From assembly GCA_008360955.1 (NCBI GenBank), contig LUCM01005822.1:233053-297052 (forward strand): 64,000 bases of DNA, given 5' to 3'. The position numbers and the translations under genes are program-made. The DNA is from Fasciolopsis buskii. Taxonomy: Eukaryota; Platyhelminthes; Trematoda; Plagiorchiida; Fasciolidae. Under the pieces are notes generated by a model that had not been told where the DNA came from, did not search any database, and worked only from the letters and a program-made list of their open reading frames with translations. Shown here one piece after another: positions 27,801 to 42,800 of the stretch (position 1 is its first letter; every line of letters starts with the position of its first letter).

Positions 27801-30800
27801 TATCTTTTAACCCACTTCTGAAGATTCTGATTTTAGTTGTTCCTGACTATGCTAAGTAGATCAAAAAGTGGGAAAACGTTTCCGAAGAATTTCTCTTCAG
27901 ACGGATCTATTTGCAAGTTTTCTGCAGGTCACTAAATGCCATTCATCCATCAACAAAACTAACGTATCTCCAGATTACGGCATTAGGCATTCTCTAACAC
28001 TGCATAGGATACTAACATTCCTTGTTCCATATCGGGTGACACCTGGAGCGTTTATATATTATTCAATTCTCTCTGGAAAAAGGTGAATGTGGCATCGTTA
28101 ATAACCTACCTCAAAAGTAAAGAAAAACTCGTGAACTTTGAAAATGAACATATGTAACTCTATGGTCTCTTTCCGTTGCGACTGAGTTCCTCCATGAAAT
28201 GTATGTTCATGGCATGATTTATTCTTCCAAAACGATGTTTACGTCAAAATGGTGAAGATGTTTGGAAAGAAAAATAAAATTCCACCAAGGTTTCTTAATC
28301 AATTCATTGTCCTTATTATAGGGATATCAAAACTATTTCGCTGTTTTTCGTTCAGTTTCACTGTCGTGATAATGATGTAAGCGATTAAGGCAGCGCGATC
28401 AAATGGCCTTGAAGCAAGATCAATTTGATGTAAATCATGGTCCTTCCCAAACGAAACATTTTCAGTCCGTCAGCAAACAGGATTAATTGACTGCAGTCAA
28501 TGTAACATATACCAACTAGTAAATAACTGACTTCCTCCTACGTATACGATGATGACCATATGTCGAATGCTCGATAAAATGAGTTCATCTGTTGCAATCA
28601 AGAGTAAATTCTAAGATACTTCCAAAAGCGTTTATGAAATTTCCCTAACTCTACCAAGATTTCACTCTTCATCTTTTGACGAATCCATATTGACAGCCAA
28701 GATCACCCATGTTTGACCGGCCTCATTACATCCAGCAGTCAAACATGATAAAGGAAATCTGTAATTAAATTCATGATAATTGATATTGCTTCTTCATACC
28801 TGACAGGGACCCTATGAATAACAAAAAATGAAATCTTTGCGTGCGTCACTATCAACGATACCTACATAAATATACATTATATACTGCGTGAAGATTGTTA
28901 TTCTAACTGAGAAACCCAGAACTAGGTCATGTTAATGTAGAATATTTATGAACTGAACTGGTCTGAATTAGAATATCCCGACTAATCTTGCATACTGAGA
29001 CATTACTACCAATCATACTTAAAGGTAGTTTATTGGTCGCCATACAACAAGTCACGATGATTAAATGGATTGAATTTTGATTAAATCCGCCACGATTTTC
29101 TTGTTCCAAGTACTTCTTATTGGGTCGTCTTATTCGAAGATACCATGCGATGAGCATGTTGTTGCGGAAACAGATGCATTCAAGTAACATATACATTACA
29201 AAACAGTATGGTTCGAAAAACAAACGAAAACAAACTAACCATCGAGGGTGTATTTCCCACACGCCATTGATCAACCGGCCCCATGACAATTCCTCGTTGA
29301 CATGTCTGTACAACGTTTGTTTGAATAAAAAATCCGTACCTTGTAGACTGGGCAAACTGGTCGCGTACCGCTTGTCCTGTATGACAAAGTGCTCGTGTCT
29401 GCAGCATGCCAGATTTTCATAGCTAGCAGTTGAATTCAACGTTGTACAGTGAAGATACTGAATGGCAGAAAACAAATAGTGATCTAATGAGCAGGATAAA
29501 ACCTTGTCGCAGATGAAGGCAGGTGATTTGTGAAAACACCTGATGCATATTAATCAGATAGATATATCGCGCTGAAATTCTATAATGTACTGGGTATACG
29601 ATCCTAACAAAATATGAATGAAATGAGTGATGTTAGGAATTCTTTTTTTAAATTTTGCAGTATTTTGTAACAGCTTGGTTATTATCAGCTGGCAGAAGAA
29701 GGCATTTTTACTGATCGCGAAATATCGTGTATCATATTTTTTCTCAAACTAAGTAATCAAGTCTACCTCGGCAGACTATCGGACAACTGTCTGGAGAGTG
29801 TTTATTCATTCGTATAACTGTCCAACAACACAATTTAATGCCTGCATTTATGTCTGCTACCAAATTACTGACTGGTTTATTTAATGCAATATTTTAGTCT
29901 CCCGTAATTTTCAACGACAGTATGTGTACAGATTTAGCCTAATAAATTGTCATTGCATAAAAAGCAGTCTTGATGGTCATTAACGTCGACAGTGCAATTT
30001 CTGTCAGCTCAAAGCACAGATGCGGTAAACGATAAAACAGGGATCATTTATAAGCAGTACAACAATTTTCAAATACGATACATCTTCCGTTGCAGTAATA
30101 CATTATCTGTACTCATCGAGACCCAGATTACAGTGATGGAAGCGGATAACTGCTATCATAATGAAATTTTAATTTGTTTATGATTTACTAGATGCCGCCT
30201 TTCGGTGTGTCAGATTAGTTTTTGTATTCGCGTAACATCTTGCCGGAAAAACGATGGACACCGTCTGAATTTGTTCATCATCATTCCACCACGAGACTAG
30301 AATTGCCCAGTTCATGTTTCCTTGTGAGCTTGCTGCGAAGTTCGTTACTTTAATCACATGTAACTAAACATATGATGAATCGGTTGCCGTTACATAAAGT
30401 GGTAATGAACCCTAAAGACAGGGCTTTCCTAACTTTCAAAATGTCCCTACATTGAACCATCCACACATCGGTCACGACCGGACACAAACTTAACAAACGC
30501 CCCAACCTGTGTGCAAATATTGAGAATTTCACTGTCTTGTTCAAAGAAGCATGCTTTTATATAAGCGATCAGGTTAGGCATATTACAGGATACTTGCCCA
30601 TCAGCAAGGACAACACGAAGGTTACCAGGGTTCCTGTATCCTTCTCAAAAGTGATATTCTGATAGGGGACTAAACTCTACCTTTGCCCTAAATGTGCTTT
30701 AATTAGTTACAATGAGACCTTACCCGGAGGCGGACCTACCACAGGTCCACCTGTTCTGGCTGAAAACAATCTGGATCGGTAACATTCTGAAAAAACACTT

Positions 30801-33800
30801 TAATCCTCATTGAATATTGTTTCAACAGATGGACTGAAAAAAACAGTAGTGACAATAACGTAAGAAAACAGCTCCAATGCAGCAGTTGTCTTAAATCTCC
30901 CACCCGATTAATTGGTGAGAAGAAAATGTCTTCCGCATCGCACACGTCCTAGGGCAATGTGCGTGCGTTTGAAAGTGAATCGTTCTATTACGTGCCCAAT
31001 AACGTTCACCTGCGTGTTTCTCCCAAGCCTGACGGAATTTAAACTAACTGGAGTTGCCTGCTGCCATTTGCAACACATCACAGTGTTTTGCTTCCGGAAT
31101 TTCAAGTTCCAGTGCCGTCAGCAACCAGAGCGATGACTAAATTAGGCTAAAGTCTCATCAACATGATCAGAGATTTTTCCGGATTTTTTCAAAGTGATTC
31201 AACGGATTGTTGGCAAAAATTAAATGACCCAAATAAACTTAATAACTCCAAATAACTGCTGACATTATACAACCCGTCCATTGTCAAAAATGTCATCCGA
31301 ATTTTCTACATAAAAGCTGTCATTCCTCATAGGTTATTTCTTTACAGAATCACGGTCAAAGCCGGTAAAACAGACGATTTGTTAGAAAACGATTTTTAAA
31401 TCTTTGTGATAAGACGTAAACTTCACCTTCAGCAAATAGCCTAAGTAGTACCACGAAAAAGAATATCTAAAATGTCTGAATGCGCGGTTAACATTGACTG
31501 GCTTTTTCACTAAGGATTTAAAAGTAGTGGCTTACCAGTTATTTCATTGTCAGTAGTGTTTAGCACACGATTGGAGGAACATAATTTTTCCGGGATCGCA
31601 CCACCGATTTTGCGATTTTTGACGCCAAACACGTATGTGTACTGAGTATTAACTTGTTTAACCATTCGCCTAATTTCTCTGAGATTTCAGTTGCATCAGA
31701 ATGGACACCGATATTTACTAATATCGGATGTCAGCAACGTGAGTGTATTTAATTAAACCAATGTCTACACATTATTCTTCTGTTTCCCCTAGCAAGACAA
31801 TAACGGTAAGGATCGACTTGAGAACATATGGGACTGCCTTTCCTTATCACAGGGTAGGTCAGCGACAATCATTTATTTGCCGATGTCTATCAGCAAACGT
31901 TGCTTCATTGTTTTTTTTCTTTGTGCACTTACCCGATGATTAACAGAAACCAATAAAATCATCACGAGGTCACGGGTGTGATCAAGTTTCCTAAAGAAGC
32001 ATTTCCAGAAAAACTAGGTATTCATTTGAAAAACCGTTCATCAACCATGAAAATGGAGATGGCTGTCAATTTACATCGATCGACAAAGGACAATCATTAG
32101 CCGGATCTCTTGGCGATTGAAATGGTAAGTGCGTTGAAGTCAAACGCAATTCAATTTGATTTATTCTATTTTTCTTTCTGGTAGGTCAAGTTTCATTCCC
32201 CGTCTGGGGTCCACAACGCGAGAGTTGGGGACTTTTGGTGAAATGACTATATTCTGCATTCATCCGTACATTCAAAATATTCCACATAATTTTTCGGTCA
32301 TAGCATCCCTTGATTTCATTTTCAATGTTCTTGAGTACCGTGAAGTAACAGTCAAAACCACAGCACGATAAATCACGATGAGTGTTTCTACAAACTGAAG
32401 TGAACTGAAATTCAAGAAAATTACTTTCGAAAAAACCGGTAGAAGCAGCTGTCTAATTCAGAATACATATCGCAATTATAACCGTTGTCGGAGCGCAAAC
32501 GGGAAAGTAACCGTAGAAAGTTTGAAATAAATACTAGAATCTCATTTGAATCGTTAGGAGCGTGAATGGGTGGTAAGTCCATTTAAGAATCACATGCTGA
32601 CTCGTGAGAGGATTTTCGTCGGTCAGGAACGGCTAACCTCCAGTAGTATGTTTCACATAAAGATGGATGACAGAAATTTCTCGAAAGCACACGACTGATT
32701 TTGCGGTCATTGCCGCTCCTCAGGTATGCGTACTCGGTATTATTCTATCCAACCATTCTTATACCGAAACCGGTCCTGTGCTTCCGGGGAAATTTTTTCA
32801 TCTATTTTTATGCAAAATATACTACTTTGAAGTAAACATTTCACCAGATCCTTTTGTGCATGAGACTATTGATTGCTGCTAGAAGATTACTAACATAAAG
32901 GTGAATTACAAAGGCAACTGAACCAAGTGGTTAATAAATTGGCGAAAGTTCGGCGGAGAACCATAACCTCGACTTCAAATGTTATTCTCAAAGCAGCACT
33001 ATATAATTTAAAACGTTTTGTAACCTTTCACGTTAAGAATTATAAATTATTATTCTCTGTACTACACGCAAACATTCAAATGAAATCCATGATGTAACTG
33101 ATGCTGATTAACCAGGTCCATCATGAAATTCGTACAGGAAATCAAACGATTAGTTTCAATGAGGAGTACGTTGAGTAATTTAAATGGCTGAAAGGTCACA
33201 CGTTTGGTATGCGGATTCTTATGGACAACCTTTGTGGCACAAAATGCAAATCGTTTTAGAGAGGAACAAAAATGGGAATAAAAACTGAAACATAATTCGC
33301 ACACCAAGTTTGGGTTTTCCTTCAAAAGATCTGTTGAGCAAAATTGACATCACCAATTTATGGAATCCCTGTACAGCTGATAGAAATCGTCAGTCGTGCA
33401 CATCCTTCGTACCTAGCACTGCATGTGCAAGTAACAACGTAAATATAATAGCCCACCGAATACAAAAGGCTAGTCACATATGGACTTCGGGTAAATCAGG
33501 GCCAACATCAGCAGAGTCCGTAAACACAAAACTTCATTTCTATTATGTTGTATTCTTCCTCTGGTTACATGAATCGTCGAATTTAGGTAACTGAAAACAA
33601 ATTGGTTGGCAAATCTGTCTTTACCGTCATTTCCATTCGTGAACTTCATGTTAATAAAAAATAAGTAACGCATGCTAATGCGCCTCACACGAGGACCTAA
33701 AATTTCGATGCTGCTTAGATAAAATGTGTATTTCAAAAAAACTAAAACATTGGATGTGAACCGTGAGGCCACAGTTTATGGTAAAGATATTCAGCAAAAC

Positions 33801-36800
33801 TGAAGTAAATGGATGTCCTGAAAAGTTTTCTGATTTAGTACTGCGTTCAAAAATTCATTTACACTGTCCCCCGGTTATCCACCATCGTAAGATAAATAAA
33901 CAAATCAGAACATGTTTGTGTAAAGCTTATGGCCAAAAGATTTGAATGAACCAAATTGGATGCTATTCGTTGTATTCTTTTGTCCGCAAAAAACACCTTT
34001 AAAACAGTGTCAAGTTAATAATTGCATAATTTCATTCACGTAACTCGTGACAGTTAAAACTACAAGCTCTTGGTGTGAACAACGTGATTTCACAGAAACC
34101 CATTAATGAACCAAGGCAAAACAGTAGTTCAATATTGTCTCCAGCTTTTTGGTGCAATCACAGATTATCGAATGTGTATGCATTTCGGGTAAGATGACAA
34201 GCGGATCGTCTAAATCTTCTTTTGACTTTCATCTAGAAAATGATACGAAAAAATGTAATATTTTAATGGACACATTAGCAGCCGGTTTCACCGCCTATGC
34301 CAAATCCAAATTCATTGAGTCGCTTAGAATGACGATCATTCCTAGCTCAGATTGCTGCACTGCATATGCTTATAATTGACGATGGCCGGTGAACATCTCG
34401 TTACCAGTTAATATAGCAAAATAGTGCAATGACAAGCATGACCCCATAAGATCAGGTGCTTTTTAGAAACGCCATTTAGCACTAGGCTAACTGTAAACTT
34501 TAGGAAATCTATTTCAGCCCAAAATTTCGGATGCACTCAGTTGTTATGCACGGCTTATATTTGATAGCCATTGGCAAGAAATATTGAGTTTTTCATAATG
34601 CTTTTAATTATGAAAACATTCCTCTAATGCTTTCACTCTCTTATTGTAGTCCTAGAATAAAAGATGGCGAATTCGGTTTAATATTGGAGACAGGAGAATT
34701 GGACATATCAGTATTAGCCTAAACATCGAACTGCATTGGTGATGACCATGCTGAATTGAACAAGGTCACGCACCCGAACAGATTAAGATGGTCATCAATT
34801 GGGTTTGGTTCACATTACGAAGAAGCACTATTTAGAGGATGCGTACCCTACAGATCGGGCGACCTGAGGGTTATCGCCCAATGCTAGTGGATTAAATTTC
34901 GTGGATGACAGGAAATTCCAAGGTTTAGACAAATATTTCTAGCATATGCTATTGGCAATCCAGGGAGTATGAAGAAAATGCAAAGTTGCACGACTTCGGA
35001 TCAACACAGACTTCTTATCAACTGCAGCAAATAAGGGTGCTATGCTTTAGACGAAATTTTCGGAGTCCTTGGAATTTTCAGTTTCCAAAAGAAACATTTT
35101 GATTGCAAAACAAGACATTTCAACTTGGATGAGCGATAAGGTGTAAAAGGTATTTGCATTTCAGACCACCATGCTAGGGATTTCAAAACTTCGCCGACGA
35201 TTTCGAATAAAAGCATATAAACTTGCTTTACCCCAAATAGACCAAGTCATAGTGAGGATAATGTGTCGTTAATGAAGGTCCATCATCAGAGGTGACGCCT
35301 AAACACCATGCAAAACTGCGAACAAGTCTACCTAGATTGCAGTCATGTATCGATGTGCGTGTCTCTAATGAATGCGCCTTTCCTAATCAAGCAATGCACA
35401 GAACAGTAGCGAAATTCCCCAGTTCAAAATTAACATACAGACAGAAAAATTGAACAAAAGTGAGCTGTCAATGCCTCCACGGATGTAAAAAAAAATAATC
35501 TTAGTGACCACAGTGATAAGCTGACCAGTTCATCAACCTAATAATCCCGTATCGCCAGTTACTATTCACATAAGTTTTTCCAGCAGGCTCTATCACTTCA
35601 AATTTCACGTGAGCAGTTCAGCTACGCCTCGACTTTCAGGCATCACAATCCGGTGGTTTCCCATCCCTATTGGCTGACTAGTTTGTTTGTCTGTTTCAAA
35701 TAATGTCTATCTTTTACAGAATCTTAGGATAATTTCTTCGTCCAGTTACAGATAAAAATGGCAGTCGGCAGAAGTTACATTACAATCATTCGTTCGACAA
35801 TTACATAGTCACGACGTCAATGAAGCGTTACACTGGCAAGCGAAAAACAATCTTAGGCTGGTCAACCAAGATCGTGAGAAGTCAAAATGTCGGACCTTAA
35901 TTTTCCATTGTCTATTCCACTGTACGTTAGCAACATTTCACAAAATGGAAATAAATCTTCCATTATAAAGAATAGCTTTTTCTCCTCGTCTGGACGAATC
36001 AGGCCGATCTGACATCATAAACTGCGCAAATTACTGATAAAACTATTTGAAACAAAGTATTAGGGCACCCATTTCGGAATTATATACGCCTCAGAAGGTT
36101 CCCATGCCATCATTTCGAGCAATCAAAATGCAAAACTTGGAATGTCACGAAACTAACTTTCAGAAAGGAGCTTTGTGATCTGTTTCTCCAGCACTGTGCA
36201 CGTCTGTCGATTTGCTTTCCAACCAAAAACCGTTGACGGTAAAAACATGTTTCACAAGCACTAAAGGTGACACCTGTATGTCATGCATTAGTGTTTGCCT
36301 CACTTCACCGAATTTCTAATGCACGGATTTCTTCGGCCTCTCAGTGAAAAGATGAAAATGAATAAAAAGAAAATCTGCCGACGGTTGATCTTCGACACTT
36401 CCCTAGCTGTTATGCTCAGTAACTCTTTCATTTTAAACGATTAGGTAACCGTAATTCACTTTTGTAGAACCCAGCAATTAAAATCTGCTTTAATTCAGAA
36501 AATTTGAAATTTAACTATGAAAACAGTAAGGGGGACAGAGTGTCAAAGCACCCACCAAACGTCCTTGATAATACTGACTCCAGGGTTGATATTTCAGCTA
36601 GTCTCGAAGCGAGTTGACAATAACCAAATCAGTACTGTAAATCTACTGGGAGGCCTGTTGGGAGAATATAAACTGATGTAATCCGTTGCTTACTTGTTCA
36701 GATGTGCATAGGTTTTGCCTGATGACAACGTATTCCTACACAAACATTCAGTTCCGCTTCACTCTCATTCGCCTACCCGTCCTCAATCCTGACATTGCTT

Positions 36801-39800
36801 TGTTCTGTCATCCCCGCGGTGTCCACTAATGGGCACGAAGTTCAACCAAAAAAGAAGGCAGTTTTTCTGTTCATAAAAACAACTTTTGCAACCAATCCAA
36901 ATTGCTTGATGGCCTTGGTTTTTTTCCAATCGCTTGACATAACATCTATTCCTGCGAGAAACAATTCATTCCTTAAGATTCATGGATGTGCGTGTTCCGT
37001 CATGAAAAACCAATGTTTTAATTTGCAATCAAAAAATTTAGCATCGAATAGGAGTAAACACGTAATATATTAAGCAGAACCTACCGAACTGCAGTTCACC
37101 ATTGAAACTAGACGAGATTTGTGTTCCTCTGAACCAGTCCGGATCACTGGGCTGTCGGGAAAGCCAGATTCTGAAGAGGACATCAGAAGTGATTTTGAGG
37201 CTTCGTATGTATTCCAGTTCTCGCCCGACTGACATACGCTGTCCACATGGAGTGTCAAAAATCTAGACTTAGCCTTCTCTGTACTGAAAAACGAAAGGAA
37301 GTTATTTTGAGCAACTACCATGCTTCCGTAGACAAAATCATGTGCATCTACTGGGGCAAATAACCACAAAACATTTGAACTAATGAAACCGTTTGTTTCT
37401 TGTCAAGAATGAAGCACTAGGTCATCTTTTTGTTGGAACTTAATTCCTAATTCGTTACCATTGAATTTTTAATTGCTTTCATTTGGTAGGCAAACGTGAG
37501 CATACGTAGTCGATTTTTTATCTGACTTTGAAAAATATCACTGTGGAGAAAGAAATTTGTCCAAGTAGAAATTCGCAGTATACAGGAAATCAAATGGCTT
37601 TGAACTTGGCAAAGCTAAAACCAAAAAGAAGAAATCTGGAACTCAGTATTGCCTCTGACACATTGACAAGTGGTGCTTCCAATTGGCTGTTTGTCAAGCA
37701 TAAAGAACGGAAAATATTAGCGCCTGTTTAAATTATCCGACTTTTCATGATGGTCATGGGTCTTTTTTACGCATCAACGTTTGAGTGTTCACATGTTTTT
37801 CCGTAATCTACGAGCGAAGTCCACGTGACATTTCCAAACTGACGTGAATAGCTTTCATCTACTTGGAGCAATATTGCCATTACAGTGAGAATATTTGGTA
37901 TTATTTTCGCGACAGATGAGCTCAGTGTAAAGCAATGCGGTCGTGCCCAGTTGTCCAGTTTATTTTGGGATTTTGGATCAGGTGACGTGAACACACTTTG
38001 TACATATTTACCTAGCTGTGATCAAAACCTCGGCATATGCTTGCTCGATTGGACTGAATTGTAATTCGCCGGTGTTTCGTGAACGATGTGTTGAGAATGC
38101 ATAACTTCAAGCAATGATGCTCAAACTTTTGTCATCCTTCATGAGAAGTCGTTATGATTTGTGTTCAAAACTGGACAACTCCAAAGTGTCCTAAAAATAG
38201 ACCAAAATCATCAGGGTACCAAAAGCTGCACGAACAAACTGCCAAATGTGTTTTGTGACTTGCATGTCAGTCGGATATGTGCATTGTTATCGAATTTGAA
38301 ATATGCCAGCCTTTAGAATAGGTGAAAAACGTGAATGCTACTCTACGGTTTCTTAACAAATAGAAAAAGATTCAGCCAAATAACTAAAATAAGAACACCA
38401 AAAATTCAGTTCCACCATCCTAGTTCGCTGAGACCGTGCCCGCAAACTTTAAAATCGCCGAGGTCTGTCTGTTCGCAACTGGACCAATCGGCAAAGCTAG
38501 CTGTTGCCCGTTATATTATTCTTGCATGACATGTCACAGTGAGGAATCATCACAGGGCTATCGATATGAATCAATACCGAAACACTCGGTTACAAATGAG
38601 ACAACCGATTTCCTAGCGTTACCATTTTTATGTACTTATCAACGTTTTTGGGTGGAGCAACTCACCTTCGATACTTCCGTCGAAATAATCGAACTCCGAG
38701 CCCGAAAACTGCAAGAATGATGAGAATAATTAGCAGTGCTACAATAGAACCGATGACCAGGCCATTCCATCTGGTTTTAATGGAATCTGCGGAAAAGAAA
38801 GGGACGTAAGGGAAACTAGACCATGAGTGTCAGGATGCCCCCATCCACATAAAACAAACAACTGCATGTGTTTGTGTGCAAAAATGCACGCATACAACTG
38901 TGGACACAGCAGCTTTATCGGCCCAACCTAATCGAAAGGTGTTTTTTAACCAAAGCCAGTTATTAATTTATCGCTGACAGCTAATATTCTATTGACTAGT
39001 TAATTACCGAAGGAGATGCTTTGTGCCGGCCATCCATCCCAAGTAACCACTTTTAATTCTTTCGTTTTACAGGGGAAAACGTATTTCGATCCATGCTTTT
39101 TGAAGTTCGCTTGCGTAATTCGCTTCCAGAAAACCTCCCGCAATAAAATCCGTTAAATGGCAGCAAACTCACAGTCCACTGCCTAATTTTTTAACGTCTA
39201 ACTAAAGCTAAATATAGGTTTCCTTACGTTCAGTAAATTTTTACTGTTTCAGTAGCCTTACTTTGCTCTTAGCAGCCCCGGTTTAATACAAATTAAACAT
39301 TTTTCGGCAGCGCACATTGCAAAAGAACACATCGTGCACGAATTGCGCGATGCAATAACTTGACCGGACGGTCTAGTCTGCATTTTGTTAATAAGCGTTC
39401 TATCCAGAAAAGAAACCGTGTTTCTTTCAACCCGTGTAATAACTGCTAAGAACCGGCTGAGACTAAACGATAATCGGTGGCCACCCAACGATATTTCAGT
39501 GCTAGCAAGAAATTCCAAAATATTGTTAAATGGCAAAGGAACCTGCGCCATCCGGAAGGGTCTTCAGATTTGGTCGTACAGTTGTGCCAAATTATTTGTC
39601 CCAATTTGAATTCTGTTTTTTTTATTGTTGCAATTACAGACTTGGCGTCAAAGTACAAATTTTGCGAACCAATCTGCCGATAACTGGGTATCAGTGTTGC
39701 AAGCAAAATATGAGCACAAGAACAAGCCGTGGTGGCTGGAGAATGCGCTTGTAGAAACAGCATTCATTATGCACGTGTTTAACAAGCATTAATGAGTGGT

Positions 39801-42800
39801 ATTATTACTCGATCTCTGGTGGTAACCTGGCAAAGTTGACTAAACGTTTTCATTGCCGAGGATAAAAATGAATGAGGGACAATTTCGCTTCAAGAAACAC
39901 GACTACATAACAACAATCCTAGCAGACTTGTTAAAGTGGAAGGCTCCATGAATTTTCGCATTTAGAGCTTTGTTCTTCACCGTAAAAGAGGCAATGGTTT
40001 TACTTTATTAACGATCACTATTTCAACAGTTGAGATAAATTGTTCCACTTGCAATGCTTTGCAATGTCTTTTCTCTCGCATCCACGAAATGAACGTGATA
40101 ACATTATCTAATAGTCATTCATACAATTTGGGATGTTAACTACTTTCTTTGTTTATGAAGGCTTTTTACGTAATTCAGTTTGTTGATCATCGTGAATTTC
40201 CAAGCCAGAATGGATGCACAGCCACGCTGACTTTTCATAACCATCGGTCTCCGGTTCATCCAAGGTTTTATCTTCGGTAAGATGTTTCTGATGACAACCG
40301 TCGAGTTTCTTCTTCAACTTATCACGAATCCAGCTGCAAAACTTCCAGACAAAAGCATGACCAAAAGCAGCGGAGACGAAAGTTTGTCTAGTCCTAAACT
40401 GTTGCGTAATAAACTTGGTCACGTAGATACCTGAACGGCACCGAAGGATTTTGAACAAATGCTTGTACATCAACAGTCCGGAAACCATTTCAACAAAAAC
40501 TGATGAGGTGTGAAATTAATTCAGTGTGCATCATCACAAACGATTTGCTCACCGCCACTCCCATTCTATGTCAGATTCTCAAGATGGTCTTATGAATGTT
40601 TTTCTTTCTTTTTTCAACGGAAAAGCAAGTTTATCTCCTTACTTCTTTAATTGCAATGGTGTTTCTGTTCATAGAACGAACTACTCCACAGTTTTAAGGT
40701 AGATGGAATCAAATTTCTGAAAGTAGTTGCATTGCGCAATTATCTTTGTAAATTCTAACAATCCACGCTCCTATGCAGCAAAATTTGTTGGCATTCACAA
40801 GCAAAATTAAGTGTCTATTAAGGCTCCTTCCTATCGCCAGTTTGCGCATTGCACTAAATGGTCAGGTTTACTGTTCTCTAGCTTATTAAGTACACTAATA
40901 ACGTGATATTCTATATACTTATGTTCACAGTTCAGCGCTATCCGTTCTATGCCATCCTATTTCGATTATGACTCAAGGAATTCTAAACCACAAACAAAAG
41001 TGTTGATAGATGTTATATGCCCTTAAAATGTGAAAGATGGAAACACTTCGCAAATTATTGTCACTTCCTTTCTACTGATAGATCGTGAACCAGTTTACTC
41101 TTCTTAAACAACCAGGTGTAGTTTCGCCATGCAACTTGGTATGGAATAATCACAATAAGATTTTCTTGAAAAGCTTAGAAAGTACCGCCATTCAAAATAG
41201 GCTGGATTTTTCTTTGTTTGACTCAATTTTTCCCACAAGTTCGCACCTATATTTCTTTCTGATCTTTTTGGGGTGGACTTCAAGTATCCTTCCGAATTTC
41301 ACGGATATTCCTTCGGACGAAATGATGTTCCACGCATGCGGTTCAGACTATCGGCTACCGTATCACTGAGATGCCAGACACACACTTTCATAAGGTAATG
41401 TCAAATGGTAAGCTTTCACCCCACCGCGAATTAAAAATATACCCTATTTTTGTACCCGCTCATTCAGCAATCATTTGCTTGACTCCAACAGGATTTGAAA
41501 ATTTTCTTCCTATCCTTATTTTGCCAATCATTTATTGTTCAGCTGATAGAAATTATTAAGAGGGTAGAAGTTAAAGAGATCCGCATAATTTGCATATATC
41601 GGGTCGAAATTCTCATCAACAAGCCTTTTTACAACCGAATGAAAACCACCCTAGAGTACCGTCATTTGTGAGGGAGATTTTAAGTCTACAGTGTATTGTG
41701 CTTACACTTTGTACGTAGAAACTGAGCATTTTTAGACTCAAAAGACAACCTTTAAGTGTACAGTTTAATTGGTTCAGTAGCTCATTACAAGTAATTTTAT
41801 CTGACACGAGTTTGCATAACTTACCGAATAATCTACTAGCCAACTTATAGTAAACTGCAAATGACATCCCACATCCCTTTAGAATGCAAATCATGTCACA
41901 TCATCCCGCCCAACCAGAGCAAAACCTGGTTTTTTTTTCAACGATTTTGAATATTGGTATTTTGTAGCTAAGGTTGGGAGTTCCTAAACTCAAATCGTTG
42001 AAATTACTTACGGGTGTGAAACGCTCAGATCTGCTGGGCGATGAGAGATAGTTGCCTGTCGGTAGGCTTCTTTTCGCGAACCCTTATTCCTCTTCATGAA
42101 TACTCAAGACGGAACAACTTGCCTCCAAGTGTAAAACTTAGACCACTCATCAACCACCTAGAGACATGGACAATAGTATGACAGAAGGGTAGATGTATGA
42201 TATGTATCCGACTGGATGACCACAATCGAATAACTGGTAGAAGAGGAAAAACTCATTGGAAGAAGTGGTGGACAGCGGAACTGCCGCAAAAAGCAGTCAC
42301 CTGAGGACGAGTTATTAACAGCCGGAAAAAGTAAAGATTAGCATTACCGTAAGAAACGTCAAAAACTCACAAAGAGTAGTGATGACGCTGGAGATGAGGA
42401 AGGCATGCACAAATGATGTCACCTCGGCTGGTGACGAAAAATTCTCGATCTAAACACCAGGCTGAGCCCTCAGAGAACTTTGAAAACCTAGGCTTGACAA
42501 GCCTCAAATGCAAATCAGTTTGCTCGGTAACGAGTTACTGTACCCTTCGTTTAGTATGTAACCCTTCTTCAGACCAGTAAAAACATCGAGGCTAAATATA
42601 AATGCTATTTTATAAAGTGATTAAGTTTCACAATGCATCGTACGAAATAAAGCAGTCCATGTGACGACGATTAAGCGAGGGGTGTAAATATCGCATGATT
42701 ACGAACCTCATCGCAGTGGCGAACTCAGGAATTCCAGAATTTCCTCTAACTAAACTGGAGCAACTATTCTGAACTTCTGGGTTTTCAGCTTCTCTGAAAC

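Larger units (their letters stand above)
20178..29239 (-). other. Intron between exons 14 and 15
   Basis: The largest intron, about 9 kb. It holds the plus-strand LINE fragment at 23210-24840 and TA-rich microsatellites at 24929-24958, 26638-26690 and 27241-27274. A 135-codon minus-strand frame at 22435-22842 has no recognised domain. Confidence 0.8.

Noticed and set aside
40153..40430. Continuation of the exon 10 frame as a stand-alone 111-codon gene
   Set aside because: The spliced reading gives the Ig strand F-G pattern with exon 11; the unspliced tail is basic and matches nothing recognised.
41303..41366. Minus-strand exon-like stretch with TCTCAG acceptor and a GTGAAA donor
   Set aside because: It enters and leaves in phase 2, which cannot be placed between exons 9 and 10, and the donor is weak.
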